Below are positions 41,831-50,762 of a stretch of 64,000 nucleotides of DNA, one piece after another (position 1 is the first letter of the stretch; each line of letters opens with the position of its first letter). The notes beneath the pieces were generated by a model that saw nothing but the letters and a program-made list of their open reading frames with translations, had not been told where the DNA came from and did not search any database. The position numbers and the translations under genes are program-made. The stretch lies in assembly GCF_016907735.1 (NCBI RefSeq), contig NZ_JAFBCP010000001.1:1302001-1366000 (forward strand). Direction: 5' to 3'. The stretch comes from Brevibacterium paucivorans. Lineage in GTDB: Bacteria; Actinomycetota; Actinomycetes; Actinomycetales; Brevibacteriaceae.

Positions 41831-44800
41831 ATGCGTCCAATATCACGTAAGCGGAGTCTCCGCGTTGCGGCAACTGGTCTGACTCTCGCAATGGCAGCGG
41901 CATTCGCGCCCGGTGCTGTCCCGTCTGCACTTGATGCCCCAGCGGCTGCGAATACGCTGCTCGAGCCAGACGCTGTCAATTCGCCTGGTGAAAGAAATGC
42001 ACGGCAGACTGTCAACGGCAACGTCTACTGGGACCGTGAAGGAACCCAGTCGACTAAGTCGGGAATCGACACTCCTCTTGAGAACGTCACGGTCTACGCC
42101 CAGTGGATGGATGAACGTGTCAAGGGCTATACCGTTTCGCCTGTCTACAAGACGACTACCCGTGCAGACGGCTCATACACGGTGCACTTCCCAACCTATA
42201 AGGATGCGGCCGGTGTCGAGCACAAGTTCACCGCAAATCCATATCAGAAGCTACGAGTGTGGATCGAAAATCCAGATGCCGATCGCTTTCAGGTTTCCTT
42301 CCAGGAAGGCGACGGAGTATTCAAAGACTCCGTCAACCGGTACAACTCCACGTGGGATGTTGCAACGAACCGAGTTAACGAGCAAAACATTGCACTGACC
42401 GAACGGCCACAGACCTGGCTAAGCCTGCCTGAAGCGCAGCGTACCGAATCAGAGGCCGAACAGGACCGTGGAAATATCAAAGGGCGTGTCTTCTGGGATC
42501 AGCAAAATTATATTGGTGGCGGAGATGTTCCTTCATACAACTTTGCTCACGGCGACGTTGCCATTCCCAAAGCTAAAGTTATCGGGTCGTACCTCCGGGA
42601 CGAAGTAGTCAATGTTCTGGAAAAGTGGAAGAAAGACAACCCTGGTTACACTCGCGAACAGTTTGTCCAAGCGCAGAAGGACGCAATAGCTAAGTTTGAG
42701 ACCGACAATCCGGGTAAGTCGGCAATTGCTGAAACCGTGACAGCTACTACGGACGCCCAAGGACGGTACGTTCTTCAGTTCAAGGGTACGTATGGAGTCT
42801 CATCGACGAACATCGGGACTCTTCCAAATGAGGAAGCCAAGAAACTCTTCCACACCGTCGCCGACTCTGCCGCCGCTGGACGATGGGCCACATCGGGAGG
42901 AGACGTTGCTCAAGGCGTGGGTGCAGGGAAAGTCTCAAAGCACATCAACCGCGACTACGTATACGTGTATCTGGAGACAGATGAGTCTGCGAACGTCAAC
43001 CCAGATAACTTCCGTCAAGCCTACTTCCAGGATCCAGCATGGGATGCACGGTATGCAACAAAGCCTGAGTATGGTGACATCGAAAACTCAGACTTTGCAC
43101 TGAAGCCCTCAAAGCCGGGCTTTGATGTTGTTGATTACAACACCACCGACAAGCCTGCTTTCAAGGGCACCACGGTGCAGACCAGGACTGTTGGCCTCGT
43201 GCCGAATTCGCCGTACACCATCCAGTGGTACGACGCCGCCGGAAATAAAGTCGGAACCAAGTGCGATGTCACCACCGATAACTTCGGCGCAGCTAAGTCG
43301 TGTCCGCTGACCGTTCCGGACACTGCTAAGGCCGGAGACGTCTACACCGCTATGGTGCTTCTCCCTGACGGTACGCCGTACCTGGATGATTCGTTTATCG
43401 TCCAGGACCCGATTGCAAATTCCATAGACCCCGAGTACGAAGGCAAGTTCGTTGTTCCGGGTGAGGAAACGAAGTCGTCTCCGACATTTAAGGACAAGGA
43501 CGGTAAGGACGTCAAGGCTCCTGAGGGTTCGAAGTTCTCGATTCCTGAAGACTTCGAGGTTCCTGAGGGCTACGAAGTTTCGATTGATGAGAACACTGGT
43601 GAGATCACCGTTACGTTCCCGGACAAGTCGAAGCTGAACAAGGACACTGTCGAAGAGTTCGATGTTCCTGTCACGGTGACCTACCCTGACGGCAGCACCG
43701 ACAAGACGGATGCGAACTTCAAGCTGGACACCGATGGTGACGGTGAGCCTGACGTTACGGATCCGGATGATGACGGTGACGGCATCCCGGATGATGAGGA
43801 CAGCAACCCGAAGGTTCCTAACCAGAACACCATCTACGAGCCTGGTTACGAAGATGGTTCGGGTAAGCCTGGTGAAGACGTCAAGATTGACGAACCGACC
43901 TTTAAGGACAAGGACGGTAAGGACACCAAGGCTCCTGAGGGCACCAAGTTCACCCCTGGTGAGAACGCTCCTGAGGGTGTGACCATCGATGAGAACACCG
44001 GTGAGATCACGGTTCCGATCCCTGAGGACGCTAAGCCTGGTGACAAGATCACTGTTCCTGTGGAAGTGACCTACCCAGACGGTTCGAAGGACACTGTTAA
44101 CGTCACTGTGACCGTTGAGAAGCCTGACACTCCTGCGCCTTCTGAAAAGGACAACGAGAAGTTCGAGCCTGGTTACGAAGATGGTTCGGGTAAGCCTGGT
44201 GAAGACGTCAAGATTGACAAGCCTGAGTTCAAGGACAAGGACGGCAACCCAACTGAGGCTCCTGAAGGAACGAAGTTCACTCCTGGTGAGAACGCTCCTG
44301 AGGGTGTGACCATCGATGAGAACACCGGTGAGATCACGGTTCCGATTCCTGAGGACGCTAAGCCTGGTGACAAGATCACTGTTCCTGTGGACGTGACTTA
44401 CCCAGACGGTTCGAAGGACACTGTTGACGTCACTGTGACCGTTGAGAAGCCTGACACTCCTGCGCCTTCTGAAAAGGACAACGAGAAGTTCGAGCCTGGT
44501 TACGAAGATGGTTCGGGTAAGCCTGGTGAAGACGTCAAGATTGACGAACCGACCTTTAAGGACAAGGACGGTAAGGACACCAAGGCTCCTGAGGGCACCA
44601 AGTTCACCCCTGGTGAGAACGCTCCTGAGGGTGTGACCATCGATGAGAACACCGGTGAGATCACGGTTCCGATTCCTGAGGACGCTAAGCCTGGTGACAA
44701 GATCACTGTTCCTGTGGACGTGACTTACCCAGACGGTTCGAAGGACACTGTTGACGTCACTGTGACCGTTGAGAAGCCTGACACTCCTGCGCCTTCTGAA

Positions 44801-47800
44801 AAGGACAACGAGAAGTTCGAGCCTGGTTACGAAGATGGTTCGGGTAAGCCTGGTGAAGACGTCAAGATTGACAAGCCTGAGTTCAAGGACAAGGACGGCA
44901 ACCCAACTGAGGCTCCTGAAGGAACGAAGTTCACTCCTGGTGAGAACGCTCCTGAGGGCGTGAAGGTTGACGAAAACACCGGTGAGATCACGGTGCCGAT
45001 TCCTGAGGACGCTAAGCCTGGTGACAAGATCACTGTTCCTGTGGACGTGACTTACCCAGACGGTTCGAAGGACACTGTTGACGTCACTGTGACCGTTGAG
45101 AAGCCTGACACTCCTGCGCCTTCTGAAAAGGACAACGAGAAGTTCGAGCCTGGTTACGAAGATGGTTCGGGTAAGCCTGGTGAAGACGTCAAGATTGACG
45201 AACCGACCTTTAAGGACAAGGACGGTAAGGACACCAAGGCTCCTGAGGGCACCAAGTTCACTCCTGGTGAGAACGCTCCTGAGGGTGTGACCATCGATGA
45301 GAACACCGGTGAGATCACGGTGCCGATTCCTGAGGACGCTAAGCCTGGTGACAAGATCACTGTTCCTGTGGACGTGACTTACCCAGACGGTTCGAAGGAC
45401 ACTGTTGACGTCACTGTGACCGTTGAGAAGCCTGACACTCCTGCGCCTTCTGAAAAGGACAACGAGAAGTTCGAGCCTGGTTACGAAGATGGTTCGGGTA
45501 AGCCTGGTGAAGACGTCAAGATTGACAAGCCTGAGTTCAAGGACAAGGACGGCAACCCAACTGAGGCTCCTGAAGGAACGAAGTTCACTCCTGGTGAGAA
45601 CGCTCCTGAGGGTGTGACCATCGATGAGAACACCGGTGAGATCACGGTGCCGATTCCTGAGGACGCTAAGCCTGGTGACAAGATCACTGTTCCTGTGGAC
45701 GTGACTTACCCAGACGGTTCGAAGGACACTGTTGACGTCACTGTGACCGTTGAGAAGCCTGACACTCCTGCGCCTTCTGAAAAGGACAACGAGAAGTTCG
45801 AGCCTGGTTACGAAGATGGTTCGGGTAAGCCTGGTGAAGACGTCAAGATTGACAAGCCTGAGTTCAAGGACAAGGACGGCAACCCAACTGAGGCTCCTGA
45901 AGGAACGAAGTTCACTCCTGGTGAGAACGCTCCTGAGGGCGTGAAGGTTGACGAAAACACCGGTGAGATCACGGTGCCGATTCCTGAGGACGCTAAGCCT
46001 GGTGACAAGATCACTGTTCCTGTGGACGTGACTTACCCAGACGGTTCGAAGGACACTGTTGACGTCACTGTGACCGTTGAGAAGCCTGACACTCCTGCGC
46101 CTTCTGAAAAGGACAACGAGAAGTTCGAGCCTGAGTACAAGGATGGCTTCGGCCAGCCTGGTACCAAGGCTCCGATTGACGCTCCGACCTTCACTGACAA
46201 GGACGGCAACAAGGTCATCGTTCCGGAAGGCACCAAGTTCGGCACCGACAAGGACGGCGTGGAAGTTGCTGAAGACGGATCACTGAAGGTCCAGATTCCG
46301 GCTGACGCTAAGCCTGGTGACGAAATCAAGGTTCCTGTGACCGTGACTTACCCAGACGGTTCGAAGGACAACGTCGACGTGACAGTTACTGTCACCGACC
46401 CTGACAAGAAGCCTGAATGGGGCGACGACGAAGGTGCACCCGGTGACAAGGTAACTGTCCCGAACGAAGGTGGCGACGTTCCAGAAGGTTCAACCACTGA
46501 AGTCGAGGGTCCTGGTAAGGCCGAAATCGATGAAAACGGCAACCTTGTCGTTGACATCGAGGAAGACGCCAAGCCTGGTGACAAGATCGTTGTCGAGGTG
46601 AAGGACCCAGAAGGCAACACGATCGACGAATCGACCGTGACTGTTACCGAACCGCCCGCCCCTGCTGAAAAGGACAACGAGAAGTTCGAGCCTGAATACG
46701 AAGACGGCTCGGGTAAGCCTGGTGAAGACGTCAAGGTCGAGAAGCCTGAGTTCAAGGACAAGGACGGTAAAGAAACCAAGGCTCCTGAAGGAACGAAGTT
46801 CACTCCTGGTGAGAACGCTCCTGAGGGCGTGAAGGTTGACGAAAACACCGGTGAAATCACCGTTCCGATTCCTGAGGACGCTAAGCCTGGTGACAAGATC
46901 ACTGTCCCTGTGGACGTGACTTACCCAGACGGTTCGAAGGACACTGTTGACGTCACTGTGACCGTTGAGAAGCCTGACGCTCCTGCTGAGAAGCCGGACT
47001 GGAAGGACGACAAGGGTAAGCCTGGCGACAAGGTCGAAATTCCGAACACCGGTGGCCCAGTCGAGGACGGCACCACCGTTGAAACGGAAGGCCCTGGTAA
47101 GGCTGAAATCGATGAAGACGGCAAGATCGTTGTTGACATCAACGATGACGCTAAGCCTGGTGACAAGATCAAGGTTGTTGTTAAGGACAAGGACGGCAAG
47201 GTGATTGATGAAGTCACCGTGACCGTCGAGAAGCCTGGCGACAAGAAGCCTGAGGCTCCTGCTCCTGCTGAGAAGCCGGACTGGAACGACAACAATGGTA
47301 AGCCTGGTGACAACGTTGTGATCCCGAACGAGGGTGGCAAGGTTGAAGATGGCACCACGGTTGAGGTCGAAGGTCCTGGTAAGGCTGAAATCGACAAGGA
47401 TGGCAACATCCGCGTCGGTATCGACAAGGACGCTAAGCCTGGTGACAAGATCAAGGTTGTTGTTAAGGACAAGGACGGCAAGGTGATTGATGAAGTCACC
47501 GTGACCGTCGAGAAGCCTGGCGACAAGCAGCCTGACGCTCCTGCTCCTGCTGACAAGCCGGACTGGAACGACAACAAGGGCAACCCTGGTGACAACGTTG
47601 TGATCCCGAACGAGGGTGGCAAGGTTCCTGACGGCACCACGGTTGAGGTCGAAGGTCCTGGTAAGGCTGAAATCGACAAGGATGGCAACATCCGCGTCGG
47701 TATCGACAAGGACGCTAAGCCTGGTGACAAGATCAAGGTTGTTGTTAAGGACAAGGACGGAAAGGTGATTGACGAAGTCACCGTTACCGTCAACGATCCA

Positions 47801-48235
47801 AAGAAGACCGACGCTGAAAACTACCAGCCTAAGTGGAACGACAGCACCATCAAGCCAGGTGACACCATCACCTTGCCAAACATTGGTGACAAGCTCCCGA
47901 ACGGCACCACCCTTGAAATCAAGGGCAAGGACCTGCCAAACGGCTGGGGTGTACAGATCGACAAGAATGGCGCCATCAAGGTAACTGCCCCAAGCTGGGC
48001 GAAGCCAGGCGACAAGGTCACGATCCCTGTCCACGTCACGTACCCAGACGGATCGACTGAAGTTGTATACTTCACCGTCACCGTTACAGGCGACGCAGAC
48101 AAGGGCGGAAGCAACGACAAGGGTGGCCCACTGCCACGAACCGGTGTGGAAGTTGGAGCAGCACTTGCTGCAGCAACCGCACTGATCGCAGGTGGTATCG
48201 CACTCATCGCGCGCTCACGCCGTCGCAACAACTAA
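41831..48235 (+). CDS. Giant LPXTG-anchored Rib/YPDG-repeat surface protein (2134 aa)
   Basis: The precursor has a long signal peptide (Arg/Lys-rich start, 'LRVAATGLTLAMAAAFAPGA', ending near residue 40). A non-repeat N-terminal region of about 560 residues follows, with two SdrD-like 'GNVYWDREG' / 'GRVFWDQQN' starts. Next come a Rib-like domain, a Ca-binding-type 'DTDGDGEPDVTDPDDDGDG' segment, seven near-identical 109-residue YPDG (Rib/alpha-like) repeats and several diverged shorter repeats. It ends with LPRTG (2101-2105), a hydrophobic helix and RSRRRNN. Sortase should attach it to peptidoglycan; an adhesin or stalk role is inferred from the family. ATG 41831 with GGAAGG upstream is preferred over 41768 and 41816. 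Confidence 0.92.
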   Translation: MRPISRKRSLRVAATGLTLAMAAAFAPGAVPSALDAPAAANTLLEPDAVNSPGERNARQTVNGNVYWDREGTQSTKSGIDTPLENVTVYAQWMDERVKGYTVSPVYKTTTRADGSYTVHFPTYKDAAGVEHKFTANPYQKLRVWIENPDADRFQVSFQEGDGVFKDSVNRYNSTWDVATNRVNEQNIALTERPQTWLSLPEAQRTESEAEQDRGNIKGRVFWDQQNYIGGGDVPSYNFAHGDVAIPKAKVIGSYLRDEVVNVLEKWKKDNPGYTREQFVQAQKDAIAKFETDNPGKSAIAETVTATTDAQGRYVLQFKGTYGVSSTNIGTLPNEEAKKLFHTVADSAAAGRWATSGGDVAQGVGAGKVSKHINRDYVYVYLETDESANVNPDNFRQAYFQDPAWDARYATKPEYGDIENSDFALKPSKPGFDVVDYNTTDKPAFKGTTVQTRTVGLVPNSPYTIQWYDAAGNKVGTKCDVTTDNFGAAKSCPLTVPDTAKAGDVYTAMVLLPDGTPYLDDSFIVQDPIANSIDPEYEGKFVVPGEETKSSPTFKDKDGKDVKAPEGSKFSIPEDFEVPEGYEVSIDENTGEITVTFPDKSKLNKDTVEEFDVPVTVTYPDGSTDKTDANFKLDTDGDGEPDVTDPDDDGDGIPDDEDSNPKVPNQNTIYEPGYEDGSGKPGEDVKIDEPTFKDKDGKDTKAPEGTKFTPGENAPEGVTIDENTGEITVPIPEDAKPGDKITVPVEVTYPDGSKDTVNVTVTVEKPDTPAPSEKDNEKFEPGYEDGSGKPGEDVKIDKPEFKDKDGNPTEAPEGTKFTPGENAPEGVTIDENTGEITVPIPEDAKPGDKITVPVDVTYPDGSKDTVDVTVTVEKPDTPAPSEKDNEKFEPGYEDGSGKPGEDVKIDEPTFKDKDGKDTKAPEGTKFTPGENAPEGVTIDENTGEITVPIPEDAKPGDKITVPVDVTYPDGSKDTVDVTVTVEKPDTPAPSEKDNEKFEPGYEDGSGKPGEDVKIDKPEFKDKDGNPTEAPEGTKFTPGENAPEGVKVDENTGEITVPIPEDAKPGDKITVPVDVTYPDGSKDTVDVTVTVEKPDTPAPSEKDNEKFEPGYEDGSGKPGEDVKIDEPTFKDKDGKDTKAPEGTKFTPGENAPEGVTIDENTGEITVPIPEDAKPGDKITVPVDVTYPDGSKDTVDVTVTVEKPDTPAPSEKDNEKFEPGYEDGSGKPGEDVKIDKPEFKDKDGNPTEAPEGTKFTPGENAPEGVTIDENTGEITVPIPEDAKPGDKITVPVDVTYPDGSKDTVDVTVTVEKPDTPAPSEKDNEKFEPGYEDGSGKPGEDVKIDKPEFKDKDGNPTEAPEGTKFTPGENAPEGVKVDENTGEITVPIPEDAKPGDKITVPVDVTYPDGSKDTVDVTVTVEKPDTPAPSEKDNEKFEPEYKDGFGQPGTKAPIDAPTFTDKDGNKVIVPEGTKFGTDKDGVEVAEDGSLKVQIPADAKPGDEIKVPVTVTYPDGSKDNVDVTVTVTDPDKKPEWGDDEGAPGDKVTVPNEGGDVPEGSTTEVEGPGKAEIDENGNLVVDIEEDAKPGDKIVVEVKDPEGNTIDESTVTVTEPPAPAEKDNEKFEPEYEDGSGKPGEDVKVEKPEFKDKDGKETKAPEGTKFTPGENAPEGVKVDENTGEITVPIPEDAKPGDKITVPVDVTYPDGSKDTVDVTVTVEKPDAPAEKPDWKDDKGKPGDKVEIPNTGGPVEDGTTVETEGPGKAEIDEDGKIVVDINDDAKPGDKIKVVVKDKDGKVIDEVTVTVEKPGDKKPEAPAPAEKPDWNDNNGKPGDNVVIPNEGGKVEDGTTVEVEGPGKAEIDKDGNIRVGIDKDAKPGDKIKVVVKDKDGKVIDEVTVTVEKPGDKQPDAPAPADKPDWNDNKGNPGDNVVIPNEGGKVPDGTTVEVEGPGKAEIDKDGNIRVGIDKDAKPGDKIKVVVKDKDGKVIDEVTVTVNDPKKTDAENYQPKWNDSTIKPGDTITLPNIGDKLPNGTTLEIKGKDLPNGWGVQIDKNGAIKVTAPSWAKPGDKVTIPVHVTYPDGSTEVVYFTVTVTGDADKGGSNDKGGPLPRTGVEVGAALAAATALIAGGIALIARSRRRNN
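43838..46126 (+). repeat. Seven tandem 327-bp repeats encoding 109-residue YPDG domains
   Basis: Units begin at 43838, 44165, 44492, 44819, 45146, 45473 and 45800, each starting GAGCCTGGTTACGAAGATGG. Two unit types exist: A (FKDKDGKDTKAPEG) and B (FKDKDGNPTEAPEG), in the order A-B-A-B-A-B-B. Most units differ at only a few bases outside that block, showing recent unequal crossing-over. Diverged units follow until 48060. Confidence 0.95.
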
Positions 48236-48266
48236 AAAGCCACGGCGCAAGCCATAGCTAACAAAC

Positions 48267-48300
48267 CTTAGGGCGTCCCTCACACGAGGGGCGCCCTAAG
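48267..48300 (+). terminator. Terminator hairpin of the giant surface-protein gene
   Basis: CTTAGGGCGTCCCTC (48267-48281) pairs with GAGGGGCGCCCTAAG (48286-48300), one mismatch, loop ACAC, 31 bases after the stop. It lacks a T-run. Confidence 0.65.
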
Positions 48301-48316
48301 CGCTTCCAGCCACCCA

Positions 48317-48322
48317 TAAACT
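48317..48322 (+). promoter_or_regulatory. -10 element of a leaderless transcript
   Basis: TAAACT fits TANNNT and ends seven bases before ATG 48330. No ribosome site precedes the gene. Confidence 0.45.
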
Positions 48323-48329
48323 AAACACC

Positions 48330-49508
48330 ATGGTTGCCACAAACGACCCCCACGACGAACCGTTCTTCCGCGAATGGAACGCCCACAAACAGCTCACCCG
48401 GTCCCGTACCAGATCAACCCAACTCCAACAAGCACTCGACCTCACCCGCACACTGCCCGTCCCAGCCATCCTCATCGTTGGCTCCAAAGGCAAAGGAACA
48501 GCGACAGCGGCAGCCACCTCGGCGCTGGCAAAAAACGCCACCGTAGGCACCATCACCAGCCCACCACTACGCCACAACCGCGAACGCATCCGCATCAACG
48601 GCCGCGCAATCAGCCACGCAGAATACGCGTGCATCTCCGAAATCGCGCACAACGCAATCCACTCCCTGCCACCCGTCACCGACGGATACCTGCCACCATC
48701 GGGCATATACACACAAGTGGGCATCGCATACCTACTCCAACAAGGCGTCGACTATCTGGTCATCGAAGAAGGACTGGGCGGACTCAGCGACGACGTCTCC
48801 CTCTTCGACTACCCCACTGTTGGGATCACCCAAATCTTCATGGAACACGGCGACATCTTGGGCAACTCCATTCGTGCGATCACCCGTGACCTGCTGGGAA
48901 CCATCACACCCGCAACCACCAACATCGTCACCCACTACAACCAGCCACAAGAAGTGTGGGACTATCTAGAGGGACGCGAACCTGAACTGCCAGAACTGGA
49001 GCTACCGGAACCAGAACTTGTGCACGCGTCCACCATGACAGCGACGAACCTTGAAATCGGGGCACGGGCCGCCGCCACGCTCACCGGGCGATACGTGCCG
49101 ATCGGTGAACAGGAGCTCATACTGCCTGCCCGCGCATCAACACACACGCCACCGCAATCTGACGCCCTGTGGATGGTGGACGCTGGAATCAACCCCGAAG
49201 GCATCCAGCACGCACTCACCCGTGCAACAGAAGAGCTAGGCCACTTCCACGTGCTCGCAGGACTCCCAGATGTCAAAGACGTAGACGCGTGCCTGGAAGT
49301 CCTGGAGCCACTGCCTGTCACGTTCGTAGGTGCAGGACGCGACTACCTGGACTACACGCACCTGGCCACGTACGGGCCAGTGCTCACGGTCGAAGGCGCC
49401 TGCGAACAAGCCCTGGCATCAGGGAAAAACATTCTGGCCGTGGGCACCATGTCGTTCGCGGGGGCAGTCCTTGAGTTCCTCGACGCCCCCACCCACTTCT
49501 GGTGGTAA
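48330..49508 (+). CDS. Divergent FolC-like Mur ligase family protein
   Basis: A 392-residue protein related to folylpolyglutamate synthase. The P-loop reads 'IVGSKGKGTATA' (49-60; family norm G-T-N-G-K-G-S/T). 'TSPPLRHNRERIRINGRAIS' matches the TSPHL...ERIRING block, 'IEEGLGGLSDDVSLFD' the E-x-G-x-GGxxDxTN block, and 'FMEHGDILGNSIRAITRDLL' the D-H-x-x-x-LG block. The C-domain motif D-G-A-H-N-P is changed to 'DAGINPEG'. Several active-site changes make true folate ligase activity uncertain; a related Mur-type amide ligase is possible. It precedes the oxygenase-metF-metE operon, whose MetE needs polyglutamylated folate. Confidence 0.75.
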   Translation: MVATNDPHDEPFFREWNAHKQLTRSRTRSTQLQQALDLTRTLPVPAILIVGSKGKGTATAAATSALAKNATVGTITSPPLRHNRERIRINGRAISHAEYACISEIAHNAIHSLPPVTDGYLPPSGIYTQVGIAYLLQQGVDYLVIEEGLGGLSDDVSLFDYPTVGITQIFMEHGDILGNSIRAITRDLLGTITPATTNIVTHYNQPQEVWDYLEGREPELPELELPEPELVHASTMTATNLEIGARAAATLTGRYVPIGEQELILPARASTHTPPQSDALWMVDAGINPEGIQHALTRATEELGHFHVLAGLPDVKDVDACLEVLEPLPVTFVGAGRDYLDYTHLATYGPVLTVEGACEQALASGKNILAVGTMSFAGAVLEFLDAPTHFWW

Positions 49509-49544
49509 GGGGATCCGGGCGTGATGGCCCGTTTTTGACGCTAC

Positions 49545-49593
49545 GTGACACACTGTTGCACGCATGTGACACCAAAAGACGCGGTGTGACACC
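49545..49593 (+). promoter_or_regulatory. Three evenly spaced GTGACAC boxes upstream of the oxygenase-metF-metE operon
   Basis: GTGACACA (49545), GTGACACC (49566) and GTGACACC (49586) are spaced 21 and 20 bases, two helical turns, so they lie on one DNA face. The third sits in GGTGTGACACC, a perfect 11-bp palindrome. They end about 75 bases before ATG 49667, near the expected -35 region of a promoter with TAGCGT/TAGGCT at about 49622. An operator array for a methionine-pathway regulator is inferred. Confidence 0.55.
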
Positions 49594-49666
49594 ACTGCCA
49601 GCGCACCTGCTTCTCTAAACCTAGCGTAGGCTCCACAGTCACTCACCTCAGACCAAGGAGCACGCA

Positions 49667-50755
49667 ATGTCACTGTCTAGCCTTCCAATCCTCGATCTGT
49701 CACTGGCTGACGATCCACAGCACGCGGACGACTTCCGTCGACAACTCCGCGACGTCACCCACTCAGTAGGGTTTTTCTACCTCACCGGGCACGGCATTCC
49801 CGCCTCGGACTTCACTGATCTCCTGGAGACCGCCCAGCGGTTCTTCGCCCTGCCAGAAAAAGACAAACTCAGTATCGAGAACACCAATTCGCCCCACTTC
49901 CGCGGCTACACCCGCGTGGGCGGGGAACGCACGCTGGGTAACGTGGACTGGCGCGAACAGATCGACATCGGCCCACACCGTGAACCCATCAGCGAACCAC
50001 TCCACACCTACGACCGGCTCACCGGCCCTAACCTGTACCCGGAATCACTCCCAGAGCTCAAAACCGTCACCGACGCATGGCACAAAAAACTCACCGTCGT
50101 AGGCGAACGCTTGCTGTCTGAATGGGCTCTGAGCCTGGGGCAGCCCGCAGACGTTTTCGCCTCTGCTTTCGCCCACGACCCAGAGTCGTTCATCAAAATC
50201 ATCCGCTACCCGGCACCTACCGTGACGCCTGCTGAAGTGACCGCCGAGGCGGCAGCGACCAACGCTTCCAAAGAAGGAACCGCTGAGGAAAGTGCGATCA
50301 CGCAAGGTGTGGGTGCGCACCGTGACGGCGGTGTGCTCACCTTGCTGTACCCTCAACCCGGCACCACCGGGTTGCAGGTGAACTACCAGGACACATGGAT
50401 CGACGTCGAACCCATCGAAAACACCTTCGTGGTCAACATTGGCAAACTGCTGGAAGTGGCCACCGGAGGGTACTTGCGCGCAACCGTCCACCGGGTGCTG
50501 CCCACACCTCCTGGCCAAGACCGCATCTCCGTTCCGTTCTTCTACAACCCGTCCCTGCGTGCCAGCCTGCCAGAGCTCACACTTCCTGAAGAGCTCGCCT
50601 CCCAGGCACGCGGCGTAAGTGCTGACGAACGCGACGCGCTCTACGCCGTCTACGGCGAAAACGCGCTGGAATCCCGGCTCCGTTCCCACCCGAACGTCGC
50701 CGCCATCCACCACGCAGACCTCCTTGACACCCCCACCCGTACCCACGCGAGCTGA
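49667..50755 (+). CDS. 2-oxoglutarate/Fe(II)-dependent oxygenase, isopenicillin N synthase-like
   Basis: A 362-residue oxygenase. The N-terminal DIOX_N domain has 'THSVGFFYLTGHGIPA' (31-46). The catalytic 2OG-FeII fold has the facial triad H218-x-D220 ('GAHRDGGVLTLLY') and H275 ('ATVHRVLPTP'), and the oxoglutarate-binding R286-x-S288 ('DRISVPFFYNP'). An Ala/Glu/Thr-rich insert at about 187-212 precedes the HxD motif. It hydroxylates or otherwise oxidises an unknown small substrate. AAGGAG precedes ATG 49667. metF starts seven bases after its stop, so it is the first gene of a methionine-synthesis operon. Confidence 0.9.
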   Translation: MSLSSLPILDLSLADDPQHADDFRRQLRDVTHSVGFFYLTGHGIPASDFTDLLETAQRFFALPEKDKLSIENTNSPHFRGYTRVGGERTLGNVDWREQIDIGPHREPISEPLHTYDRLTGPNLYPESLPELKTVTDAWHKKLTVVGERLLSEWALSLGQPADVFASAFAHDPESFIKIIRYPAPTVTPAEVTAEAAATNASKEGTAEESAITQGVGAHRDGGVLTLLYPQPGTTGLQVNYQDTWIDVEPIENTFVVNIGKLLEVATGGYLRATVHRVLPTPPGQDRISVPFFYNPSLRASLPELTLPEELASQARGVSADERDALYAVYGENALESRLRSHPNVAAIHHADLLDTPTRTHAS

Positions 50756-50762
50756 GGTACCA

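Noticed and set aside
43838..46126. CRISPR-like periodic repeat
   Set aside because: The period is 327 bp with no spacers and the whole array is one open frame encoding protein domains.
46490..48034. 514-codon minus-strand frame in the adhesin gene
   Set aside because: Antisense shadow of the repeat-rich surface protein; repetitive nonsense composition.
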